Source: Pleodorina starrii
Lineage: Eukaryota; Chlorophyta; Chlorophyceae; Chlamydomonadales; Volvocaceae
Assembly: GCA_030267565.1 (NCBI GenBank)
Contig: BRXU01000024.1
Location: 195,001-259,000 of the forward strand
Direction of reading: 5' to 3'
DNA: 64,000 nucleotides
Shown here: positions 21,797 to 32,730 of the stretch, piece by piece
Position numbering within the stretch: position 1 is the first letter of the stretch
Layout of the letters: each line of letters begins with the position of its first letter
Notes under the pieces: model-generated
The model's database searches: none
Told to the model about the DNA's origin: nothing
What the model saw: the letters and a program-made list of their open reading frames with translations, nothing else
Program-made: the position numbers and the translations under genes

Positions 21797-22698
21797 GCCG
21801 TATGGCGGCTTGCGCGTGACGAGGCCTGCTGCTGACGTGTCGTCCGCTGCGTCGGCTGCAGTCAACGGTGGCTCAAGGTGTACGGCTGCCATACCGTTAC
21901 TTCGTGGCTCAATATGCTGCGGAGGTCCGGCAGTTGACTGGGCGCTGGCCTCGGAGGCCCACCGAGTCATGCACGTGCGGCAGCTGAGACGGTCGCGCGG
22001 TTCAGGTTCGCAGCTGTGAATGCCGGCACGATGTCGAGATGGCAGCGCTTGTCCGCTGTTGTCGTTGGTTGTTCAGAGTCCCTGCACTCCCCGTTGCGTG
22101 TGTGGCTTTTTACGTTTCTTGCCGGGGCCCCAGCCTACAGGCATCGTGACTTCCCTCCTCGCCCCGTTTGTTAACGACGCCCGTGGATGGACCCTGGGGC
22201 CCCATATTGGGCGTCTGCTCACTCCGACCTGGTCCGGGAGCCAGCCGAGAAGGCGTGGCGTCCCGCTCGTCGCAAGTCCTGACAGCTTCGGTCAAGGATC
22301 ACTGCTCGGCGTCGTACCGCCCGCTTGCCTGCCGCGAGATGTTAGAAATTGCGTGAGGGGTGTCTTTTGCCGATGGGTGTCTTTTGCCAGTATGGTGCGG
22401 GAAACTACAAGGTGCCCGACTTCCTTGGCGGGACGGAACACATGTACGGTTCGCCCGCCAGTACTAGGCCAGTGTGTGATGTTGGGCCGGCGGAGCAGCA
22501 AAAACGCTATGCTGTGCTGTGCTATCACCTGGAAGCGAGGGGTGGCATTTTCCGTGTGAGCATGGCTTCAGGAGATTGGGTTTTGGCCCATGTGAACTCT
22601 TCGTACGTCAGCACGGCAACTACGCAGCTTTGGTTCACGTGCTGACGTGCGTGGGTACCCCCTGCGGTTACCAGTTAGGCTGTCCTGAGAGCTGAGTC

Positions 22699-22703
22699 TG
22701 TAA
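22699..22703 (+). terminator. TGTAA polyadenylation signal for PRP3
   Basis: First TGTAA seen after the PRP3 stop, giving a 3' UTR of about 0.9 kb, long but normal for volvocine algae. Another TGTAA is at about 23069. Confidence 0.4.
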
Positions 22704-23100
22704 GAGCCCAGTCCGACCCGTGTGTCTGCATCCAGGGTGTTGTGCGTCCAGGGGGTATGCAGGCAGTTGGGCTCATGTCGAGTTGGGTGTCCCGCATCGA
22801 TACAAGCCAGCAGCGCCGGCTTTCAACACGAGTCGCTTAAGAAGCCCGTCTTTCATGAGGCGTCCATTTATTTTCATGAGGCTTCCATTATTCGCATCTC
22901 ACATTGCACTGGACAGCACGCGTACATCTACAAGGCTTTCTCCCGCTTTCAGACATCGGGCTGATAAGACAACGGAGAAACCAAGACAAACCCACATACC
23001 CACTGCGGCAACGGTCGAACGTCGTATGGGTCCGCGGGTCACTAGTGCGTTAACCGGTCTTGGTTAGTTGTAAGGAGAACTATATGGGTTTGCTTTCGAT
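22704..23100. other. Spacer, short direct repeats
   Basis: Holds a short imperfect duplication around 22853-22894 (TTCATGAGGC.TCCATT twice). A perfect tandem pair of GGGTGTCTTTTGCC lies just upstream, at about 22359-22389, inside the PRP3 3' UTR. No gene is seen. Confidence 0.4.
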
Positions 23101-23127
23101 ATTGAGTTGGTCATTTAGTGGCTCGGT

Positions 23128-23161
23128 AACCAACTCTTGATGAATGTATCAGGAGTTGGTT
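23128..23161. repeat. Perfect 9-bp inverted repeat
   Basis: AACCAACTC (23128-23136) pairs with GAGTTGGTT (23153-23161) around a 16-base loop. It lies at the start of a gene-poor stretch. Function unknown. Confidence 0.6.
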
Positions 23162-23204
23162 TCGGTACGGCAGGTACGATAGGAGGGTTGCAAAGATTAG
23201 CAAT

Positions 23205-23625
23205 TAGGGTCGGGTACCGGTCAGGCAGGAATTAGGATTAGAACGCCGGACCGACGATCTTAGGATAAGGACCCTGGTGAGCCACTGGCTCATCGGTTCC
23301 AAACCGCCAGCCGCGCACCTAAAGCTTTAGATATTTTGATAAAGTGTAATTATACTATTCCATGTGAAAAGATTAGACAGACGTCAAGCCAATTAGCCGA
23401 AGGCTTCCCCTTGACCGGCGAGGATTAGGATTAGGAGTTTAGGACCCGTGTAGCCGTCAGGATTAGGATTAGGACCCCACCAGGACAGGTCAGGATTAAG
23501 ATTGAGAGCCTTCAAGTACCGGTCAGGATTGTAGGATTGCTGACGGGTACCCACCCCTGGCATTAGGGCGGGAGGACGGCGGGATGGCTTAAGGGGATTA
23601 GGACAGCTTTGCAACCCGCCGGTAC
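23205..23625 (+). repeat. Cluster of degenerate AGGATTAGGATTAGG modules
   Basis: Five irregularly spaced modules of about 25 bp share the form (A)CCGGTCAGGATTAGGATTAG, starting near 23213, 23411, 23450, 23482 and 23516. The core is a 6-bp AGGATT repeat. The spacers differ, so it is not a simple satellite. No coding sequence. Confidence 0.6.
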
Positions 23626-25927
23626 GATCTTTCGGCCCGCAAGGGTCGGCTTAACGCTGTCCCAGCGTTTCGCGTCACTGTTTTTACGGCTCGACGCTTG
23701 ATTAGTGTATGTGCCCTGAGATTGCGACGGTGAGCATGATGTGAGGTGTTCCAATTTTAGGGCGACCGTTGCCCGTTAACCTCGGATGGATGGTTGAGAC
23801 CCGGTAATGCTTCCCGGAATGAGCCTTACTGCGCTGCCGGGTGTATCTTCCGGAGTAAGGCCAGCAACACTCTGGGCCATGGGTGTTGGGAGGGTGACGG
23901 GTTACACATGAGGGTTATACCCCGTACAGCTTGGGTAGGGCGCTAGGGACGCCCCTTCACCTGCTCCTTCAGTGGCGTTAGGCCGAAGCCCCAAACTGCT
24001 GGCCTGCGCGCCAAACGTGCACCGTAAACACGTAACCCGTTGTCGACCTACGGCTGTCCAGCAACCTGCGTCATCGGCATCGCTGAAGCCGACCATGCCC
24101 TAACTCATGCTTATATATATAGTAATCGTAATCGGTCGTAACCCAACCTCCTTGGCGGCTTTCCCGTGTGCCTGAGATAACGCAGCAAGAGGGGAGGGCG
24201 GGCGGGAAAACCCACGAGTCACGTCAATACGTCGCATCGGCCGTGCGGCGTTAGGATTGACGTGCGAGGCTATGCACAAAAACATTCAGACGGCAACACG
24301 CTAAGGCTCTGTTCCTACGAGGGTCGACCTCAAGAAGGCCAGCACGGGAACAGTGCCGTACAGCATCACGGCTTAGAACTCGCCTGCAGACCACATTTTC
24401 GGTTTAATCAAAACTCTAATATTCATCCATCGCCGCACACCAACAAACGCTACCTCAAACGCGCTGGGAACTTGCACCTCCGACCCCAAGGTGCCGATAT
24501 GACGCTTGGGCGGAATACCCTTCGTGGTGCGCGTCGACCTTCGGAGGTTCAGCTCGCCTTCCTCGAGGACATCGAACGAATCTGCGCCCTACAACTCCTG
24601 TTCACCAGTGGCCTCAGCATCGCTATTTACGCCACCATAAACCCCTTCATCCTCACAAGGCACATCGGCGTCGGACCCCTTCGCATCCGGGTCGGAAGCT
24701 CGGAACTGAGGCCGGGCTCGTCCGCTTCCTGCTCCTCCCCCTCCGGACCCTGTCCCGGTAACTGAGTCGGGAGTACTGCGCTGAGACCCAGCCGGTCATG
24801 ACCCCAAAGCGCGACGGAAGCCTTAGGCTTGGCAGCATCACATACGCCATGCACCCGAAAAACCGCAGCTTCGGCTATTATGGTGCCTTCGTGGGTCGAC
24901 CGACTGTTCTTCCGTTCCATGTGTGATTCGGCCACTCTAAACGTCCTCCAGGGGTTCTCCCGTTCCCGTCAACCCTGTCTGGCTAAGTCGCACGGGGTCG
25001 CCCTGCTGAGGTGGCCCCGACTCTTCCTTGCCAAGGCCACTGCAACTGGCAATATAGTTGCATCTTTGGCCAAACTAAGCGTACTTTTAATATGTGATAA
25101 GACTTATCAAATAAGATTGGTGAAGAAAACATTTGCAAGAAATCTTGAAATGGTTACGGCCTTCTCGCCGTACATGCAGGATGCACTGAACCTCATTGAA
25201 GTGCTGCAAATAGGATCCGCACGAAACGGCTCGGGTAGATATTAGATGCGCAGACCTTTGACGGGTGGGCTGACGTCTTGCTGGTCTCACGCCTTCGGCA
25301 CGCTTCGGGCACTTCAATCAGCCTGCAGCCGCGCTGAAAGCTCTGCACGATGAAGAGCTCACTCCGTGTCGTTGCGGCTGCCTGGACAGGTAACCCAGTT
25401 TTCCAGCAGAAGGAAAAGTCGGCTCATCAACGCTAAAAGACGTGGTATCGCCGCAGAAATTGTTCTGGCTTGATACAGACTATTTGTACTTTGCAAAAGT
25501 ATTAGTACTGAGCTCGGGCGGCCGCCTGACCGGCTTTCGTGTTCCGGGATCATGCCGCTGCGGAACCGGTGTTTGCCTCGCTTATCGCAGGCATGGGAGC
25601 GATTGAGCTTGGAGCAGCCACAGGCATGCGCTCTTTCCAGCTTGTGTCTGAAATGGCGGCGAGGTGAGCAGTAGGCTACATATCAGTTGATTTGGACATA
25701 AGGGTTGCTTGGGCGCAACGCTGATGCACGCGTTCTGTGCTTGGTCTTGCGATTATAACATTGAGGCAAATGTTCTCGTTTAATCCTTGCGCTCTTGGAG
25801 TTCTTGCCCAACCCGAACACGCCCGTATTTCCCCCTTCTTGCCGTTTACGCATGAATAGGTCCGTCGGCGGTTCGCGATTCGGGGTAAGACCTCTGAAAG
25901 CACGGGCGTTGGTCCTTTCCCGCTGCT
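23626..25927. other. Gene-poor spacer, unrecognised
   Basis: Plus-strand open frames exist at 24262-24765 and 24829-25245, but neither shows a known domain or splice partner. An 8-bp inverted repeat (GCCTTACT with AGTAAGGC) lies at about 23823-23860. A possible upstream first exon of the RAP-like gene (ATG at 25350, donor at about 25390, encoding MKSSLRVVAAAWT) is in this stretch but its phase does not fit the next exon directly. Confidence 0.35.
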
Positions 25928-28900
25928 ATGGAAGCAACCGTGCCAGTCTTATTCCTTCTCTCCCTGCAGGCTGCTCGGCCGTTCTCAGCTGCCGCGGCTT
26001 CTGTCGCGCCCGCTGTCCAAGTCCCCGGCGTGACGGGCGATGCTGCCGGAGTGCTGTCTTCCATTGAGGCTCTGCTCCATCCTGAAGCCCCTTCCAGCGG
26101 CAAGGTACGACTGAACGGCTTCATGGCATGTCGGACATATTCCGGGCCACGGTCCTGCAGCTTGCGTGCCACGGCATGCTGGGCGTATGCAAATACACAC
26201 GGATGGACATGTTAAGGCCGAACCGTCGCCGTCGGGGTGCGCGGCAACGTGCGTTATGTTCGTACGGACGGTGGCGGGGTTAGATGAGCCTGGGAGCCGT
26301 GGCAGGGACAGTGATGGGGGAATGTTGTTTGCGGAGCTGTACTTCTCGGTTCGAGATTGCGGAAAGGCTGCAAGCCAAACGCTGCCCAGCCTTGCTGTCT
26401 GCTCCGCGGTCACCGGCCAGGTGCGTCTCCTCGACGTTGAGGCCCATCGGAATTGGCGCCGCACTTCGTGGTAGCGGCCATTGGACTTCAGACATCAGCC
26501 AAAGTAATAGGAGCCTCTCTCCCCCAGGCACCCTCACCATACCCTGCCCGTCTCTCCCTGCAGGACGTCGCGGATGCAGCTGTGGCGCTGGCCTATCTAG
26601 GAGCACGTGGGAACCGCAGGTACGGGCAACCGTATCCGTGCATATGTACGGAATGGGTTGGCGGGCACCTGTGGGCAGAACCGCACTGTCCGCTGTTCAC
26701 GAGGCGGGCGCCCATACGAGCGTGGGTGTGCACAAACACCGGATTCCATGGCGGGTGTGTCCCGCTGCAAGCGGGACATCTTGCCCCCCTTGCGCTAGTG
26801 TCGTCCGCTGGTCCACGTCCCCGGTGCATTCCAACACCGATGTCCACCAAATTCCCGTATCCCGTAATTCCAACGCTTCCCTTTCTCTGGCCTGCCCGCA
26901 TCCACGCCACCGCGTCTCGGGGCACCTTTGTTCGGGTCCAGGCTGTGGGGCAAGGTGCTGGAGAAGACCGCTTCCCTGGGCTCCTCCATCGACGGCCCCT
27001 CGCTGGCCAACCTGAGCTGGGCGTTGTCCGCCGCAAATGTGGACCACACGCGCACCCTGGCGGAGCTGGCGGGGCCGCTGGCGGCCAACCTCAAGAGCCT
27101 GAAGCCGGCGCAGGTGCGTCCAATGGCGCGATGGTGTCCTTTGATGCAGGTTTAACGTTTCCGACGGAGAATCGGGAAGCACGGAGTGTGGAGCGTTGCG
27201 GCTCCGTAGGCGTTTGTGGTTGGCTGCGTGAGGGCGGGGGGGGGGGGGGGGGGCGGGCCACGCTTGGCCGGTGGTGCCGTGTCGGGTTTTAGAGCAGCAA
27301 ATGGTATTTAAATACTAATAGGACTGTGCCAACGAGCATTATCAGCGATTTCCTCGCGCCTGGCATTTGCCGAAGTGGGTCGAGGTGGCGTTTGTTCCGA
27401 CGGAGAATCGCGAGCACGGAGTGTGGAGCATTGCGGCTCCGTAGGCGTTTGTGGTTGGCTGCGTGAGGGCGGGGGGCGGGGGGGGGGAGGGCCACGCTTG
27501 GCCGGTGGTGCCGTGTCGGGTTTTAGAGCAGCAAATGGTATTTAAATACTAATAGGACTGTGCCAACGAGCATTATCAGCGATTTCCTCGCGCCTGGCAT
27601 TTGCCGAAGTGGGTCGAGGTGGCGTTTGGTGGGGTGCGTCATGACTTTGTGGTGTGTGGTGTGTGTGTGGCGAGGCACTTCATGCTCGGCTCTTCTGATC
27701 GCGAAGCATCGCCCTACCGTTTAGCCGCCATCTACCTCTGGGTCGCTAGCCGTCACCATTGCTAGCCGCCGGAATCTATCTGGTGTCACCGGCAAACCCG
27801 CGCAACGCTCTGTACACCGTGCCTGCATATTGTCAACTACTGCCGCTGCGTTGGCATGCTACCTCGCACCGTACACAGGTGTCGTACGTGGTGGAGGCAT
27901 TGGGCAAGGCGGGCGTCGCTGACGTGGAACTCTTTGCGGCGGTGGCGGATCTGGTGGAAACACGCGCCGCGGAGCTGTCGGCCGCGGACCTGGCGCGCCT
28001 GCTGTGGGGTTTCGGAGCTGCGGGCGTACAGGTGCGCGGGTTGAGAGAGCACCGAGACCCTGGATACGGGGCTGGCGATTATGCTGTACCGTTTGTTAAT
28101 TAGCGGGCGGAATCGGGCCAGGTCGCTTTCCACCTTGTTGTCGGCGCCGGCTTATGCCGACCAATCGGACCTTCATACACCCTCCCTGTACACTCACGCT
28201 CGGCCTGAGGACCCCAGGGCACCTGAGCTGGGAAGTCGGGAATCGCCATCCCGAGCTCGGGATAGTGATTCTCGACCTTCCCAATATGTGTATGCTATAT
28301 GCTTCTCCTTCCTGTTTCAACTCGCGCGTGCCTGTCGATTGGGCACAATGGCCATTGCGTTAACACCAGCTCGTTCGCAAGCCCACACATTCGGTTGCAG
28401 CATTACCGGTAATCTGTGAGGGTCCTTGCTTGACGCATCTCAGGACGGCAAGCTGGTTAAGGCTGCTTCTGCGGGCCTGGTGGCCAAGGCCGGGGAGCTG
28501 AGCGGCCGGTCGGCGGCTCAGGCCCTGTGGGGTTTGGCGGCGCTGCGGCGTGTGCCTGATGCAGCGCTGGCGGGCGCGCTGTCCAAGGTGGGTAAAGCGT
28601 GACAAGCGCTGGGGGTGCAGGGCTGGTAGGTGCTGATAGAAGCCGGCGGGCACGGCAGGTTGCAACGGTCTTCCGTTGCTTTCGGACGTTGTGAGCGCAT
28701 GTCCTTCATTGTTGCCGTCAATGCTAAAGGCTTGGTTGGTGACCGTGCTTGATCAGTTGCATCGGAACCCATGGGCGTCGGGGTTGGGTGAATGGATGTG
28801 CGAGACGCGATGAGAAGAGGGTGCGGAGTGTCAGTGTGCGGAGCGTCGGCACTGGTGGCCACACATCCTCCTTCAGAAATGAACGGATGTGTTTCGCTGC

Positions 28901-31900
28901 GCTGGCAATTACTTCTTCGTGCGCAGCCGATCCCCCTGAAGCTCTCGGTCCTCGACCGGCAGCGAGGACACTTTTCGAGGGGCACCGAAAGGTTGTACGC
29001 GCATCCCGATGAACTGAACACGACAGTCGGCAATCGCATTCCGCGGCGCCTCACAACTCGCAGCATCCTACGATTTGTATTTGTCCTCAGTATCTCCTAG
29101 GCATCTGCCCATTTTTCGACTGCACACTACCCACACGCTGCTGCCTGTGCCGCCGCCACGAGCACGGAAACGAAGATAGTGCAATCAAGCCGAATAAGAT
29201 CAATAACCCACCGGCATATAGACAATTACATGTGATGCCATTGGCCCTCGCATTCCCCGTACCCACAGGCCCTGAAGGCCGGCGTGGAGGCCCCCGCGGA
29301 CGCTGCCGCCGCGGCATGGGCTCTGGCCACTCTGGGCGTCAAGCCGGACGCGGCCTTGATCAAGACACTAGCGGATAAGGCCAAGGTAGGGCAGGCGGGC
29401 GACTAGGCGGGGTGCCAACCGGACCCTGTCCAATATGTGTGGACTGGCAGCGATGCAGCTCGTCGTTTCCTAACGACACTCTCAGGTATCTTCTTTTTTA
29501 TCTTCCCTTGTGACGGCGTTCATGCCAAACAGCTCCTCCGTCTTCTCCCCTGTCGCCGCAGCATCACCTCTCCTGATGCCCAGTAATTTCGCCTCCCGTC
29601 CTTTCCGCAGGCTGGCGCCGGCGACCTGAGCCCCGCCCAGGCTGTCCAGGGCGGCTGGGGCCTGGCGATGCTTGGCGACAGGGACGGCGTGGCGGCCCTG
29701 CTGGGTGCCGCGGCTGGCGCTCTGCAGAAGGTATAACACAGCACAGATCCTGCGCCCGATGTCGTGAGATATTGAAGGGACAGGACTAAGGAGTTGTTAT
29801 ATGCTGTCGAATTTCGTGCTTCTCTGCCCCCTGACGCATACCGTGCCCCGATCTCGTTTCGGCATCTCGCTATAGACACACAATCGACCGCCCTTCAACG
29901 TGGAAAGCCTCGAGCTTGTCCATGAAACTGTATGCTTTATCCTCCCCTCCGCTTTCCATCTCCCTTTACCTGCTCAGTTTCATGACGTAAGCCATCCTGC
30001 CAACCTGCAGGACCCCGCCGCCCTGAGCCCCTCGGCTCTGGCTCTGCTCTATTCGGGCTCCGTGGCTGCGGGCATTACCGGCCTGCCCGCTCAGGTGGCG
30101 GACTACGCGGCCAAGGGCTTCGGTCTGGCGGTGGAGCACGGCCGCCACATTCGGGGTGCCGTCGCCGCCTCGTTCCACAAGGAGCTGGCGGAGGCAGTGG
30201 CCTACGCTAGCGGCGCCAGGTATGCGAGCGTGGAAGGGGGTGGGGTGGGGCTGCTGCTTGGTCCATGCCCGTTGCCAAGGGGCTCGGGATGAGGTAGGGT
30301 TGCGGTCCTAGGGACGGGTCGATGACTCTGAATGGGCCCGCGGGTGATGGCTGGTGGGGCATGGCAAGCGGAGGGCTGTCGTCGATACATATGGCGCAGA
30401 AGTGCATGGGGAGGCCCCTTTCGACAATGACTCGCGTGCAAGGCAACAATGTTAAGCCGTGTGGGATTCGTAGAAAGTTAGGGTTTCTATGTGCGACGCG
30501 CGCTACCGTGCCCACGGCTGATCGTCGCGCAGCCCTAAATGTGGTAATTATCCTCCGAAGTCGCGCACCCGTCGTGTGAATATTGGGAGTCGCGCACCCC
30601 TGGCGTGAGTTAATATAACATCGCGCGGGCAAACACGCGATTACAACCTGCCTTATGTCATCGCCCACAGGCACCGCCCCGATGTGGCTGCCAAGGTGGC
30701 TTCGTACGCTGTGGCTGCCCCCGATGGCTCCACCCTGGACGTGGTGGTGCCGCTGGACGCGAACACCAGGCTGGCCGTCATTGGCGTGGAGAGCGAGTTG
30801 CTGAGCACCAACGGCGGGGTAGGCACCACCGGTGTGGGTGGGGGAGTAAAGTGATGGGTATGATGCGATGTGTGTGAAGGCGAACGAAGTGTGGTTCTGC
30901 TCTATGGCGTCTGTTAAAATTGTGCTTGCGACACGCTTGTGATACATTGCGGCGGCGGAGCTGCCAAGCAGTACCTGCAGGATCGTTTGCGAAGGATTTC
31001 ATCTCCCAATCCCCGCAGCACAAAGCTTGCAGCTGTTTTATGCGAACATTGCTTGCTCGCGCGTTCCCATTTCGGTGAAGCAATTGCCGTCCAGTGTTCT
31101 CACTGCGTTGTCAACGGTGACGCGCGCGGACGTTAATGTTGTAATGGTTTGCCGTTACCGGCCACTTACTCGCCAATCACTGGCTGACCCCAGCCATTGA
31201 CTACTCCATGCATGCATGGTGCGACTTCCGAGATCCGGCCTCCGCATTCTGGGCCCCAGCCTGTTCCCGCCCTTCCACTCGTCCCTCCGTGACGTGCCCC
31301 AGGTGCTGGGTGGCTCAATGGCCGCCGCCCGGGTTCGTGAGGCCCAGGGCTACAAGGTGGCGCTGGTGCCGCAGGGCGACTTCCCCACCGGCGCCCCGCT
31401 GGCCACGCGCGCTCAGGCAGTGCTGGCGGCTATCAAGAAGTCGGTGCCGGGCCTCAGCTCCACGTACGTGCGTTGGGGGGTGCCGTGACGAGAGTGCCGA
31501 TGTGGGGTTCGAGATAGGTGTCCTGGAGGCCAGGACGAAGGGGTTGGGGGCGGGGAAACGTGCGGATGTGGGTGGTGGCGTTTGCAACGGGACGGGGGCG
31601 CGGTAAGCGGGGGCACTTCAGGGCATGAAGGGCGGCGACCTCGACTCCGCATGGCCTTGATCGACTTTTTGAGCAAGCTTTAACTGCGGGCTGGATTCCG
31701 CTGTCTTTGTTTTAGGGCATCGCGTGGAGATGCGACTTTTGCTGCCATGCGCATTGGGTCATGTATGTGGGCTTGGCATGACCGTACACGGCGACACGCG
31801 GTTCAACCATTGGCCGCCAAGGCTTCCGTCGTGGCTCCAAGGGTTCCGAATAACCGATGTAGTCGCAGGGTCTCGTAAATATTTGACATGCCTTCTTGGT

Positions 31901-32043
31901 TGCTAGCTTGTCCAATCGTTGGAATCCGCACCGGTCAGCACACGCACAGGGGGGCGACTGCGCCTTCCACCACATTACCCACCAGCCATTTCGCTTGCCT
32001 CTCCGTTACCCCCAGGGTGGACAAACTGGCCAAGGATCTGTGA
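25928..32043 (+). CDS. OPR-like helical-repeat protein with RAP-like C terminus
   Basis: Probably an organellar RNA-binding or RNA-maturation factor. Exons in phase: 25928(or 25970)-26104, 26564-26619, 26942-27113, 27879-28031, 28444-28587, 29269-29385, 29611-29730, 30011-30219, 30671-30818, 31303-31463, 32016-32043; about 494 codons. The middle is a series of helical repeats with a recurring W-A/G-L/F-A core: LANLSWALSAA, LARLLWGFGAAGV, AQALWGLAALRRV, AAAWALATLGVKP, VQGGWGLAMLG. The C terminus (DVVVPLDANTRLAVIG, then AARVREAQGYKVALVP, then VDKLAKDL) has the layout of a RAP domain, with the usual acidic EVDG core changed. The N terminus is uncertain: ATG at 25928 gives a hydrophobic leader, but a strong acceptor at 25969 suggests an unseen upstream exon. 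Family assignment is inference. Confidence 0.75.
27161..27628 (+). repeat. Intronic tandem duplication, 236-bp period
   Basis: Two nearly identical units, 27161-27396 and 27397-27628, start at CCGACGGAGAATCG and include a G-run, GGTTTTAGAGCAGC, the palindrome TATTTAAATA and TGCCGAAGTGGGTCGAGG. They lie in the intron between the third and fourth exons of the RAP-like gene. The G-run differs most between units. Confidence 0.9.
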
Positions 32044-32400
32044 AGGAGTAAGCAAGCTGGCGTGGGCTTTGAACGAGCAGCTCCGGGCTTACGTCTTTGG
32101 TGTGGGTTTGAGGATGGTGGCTGCCATCCCAAATTGAGGATCATGCACATTCGTGGCTGCTGAAAGACCCGGTATTGCGAGTGCAGGTTTCTCATCCGGC
32201 CGGGCGCGTGACAGAGTTTGTGGATCACCTAGGGATGTTACTAGAAAGCGGTAACTATGCCGCACACCGTCGTGGGCTGTCCTGTATTTCAGTCCTCTCG
32301 CTGTGGTAAATCAGCTACATAAGTGGCAGTACATGTACTCCTGCGTCAGGAGTGGCGAAGTGAATCTCGATAGCTGTATGCCAAATCGTAGTCCAACATT

Positions 32401-32405
32401 TGTAA
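32401..32405 (+). terminator. TGTAA polyadenylation signal of RAP-like gene
   Basis: TGTAA lies 358 bases after the stop codon, before the convergent kinesin gene. Confidence 0.5.
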
Positions 32406-32506
32406 GCACGGGTTGCTGGCAGTAATTCGCCCAAGTACCGGAAATGTAGCAGTCTGTAGCCAGCCAAAACGAAGAGATCGTTGCAGCGCGCCCTCTGTTC
32501 AGTAAA

Positions 32507-32532
32507 AAAGGCGGTGCATCAACACCGCCTCG
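32507..32532. repeat. Perfect hairpin between convergent genes
   Basis: AGGCGGTG and CACCGCCT form an 8-bp stem around CATCAA, next to an A-run, in the 0.7-kb gap between the 3' ends of two convergent genes. It could mark a 3' end but no such use is established in algae. Confidence 0.5.
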
Positions 32533-32730
32533 CCAGCCGCGCCATCCCAGCTTAACGGTACTTTCCACTCCAGTTTGATGGGAAAAAGGCATGCAAAGGG
32601 CAAACGGGCATGGCTTTGCCCCCATCGTCCGTTCGTCAGGGTTGGCACTGCTGCTGCGCCATGCACGCTTGCCTCTGCCGCCCCTCCACCTCGATGCATC
32701 TGTTCCTCAGTTCCTGCGTTGCGTCGCGTG

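Noticed and set aside
24262..25245. Two open frames of 167 and 138 codons in the gene-poor region
   Set aside because: No family resemblance and no consistent splice sites; neighbouring DNA is degenerate repeat.
25350..25390. First exon of the RAP-like gene (MKSSLRVVAAAWT, donor GTAACC)
   Set aside because: Looks like a transit peptide but ends in phase 1 while the next exon at 25970 needs phase 0; kept only as a possibility.
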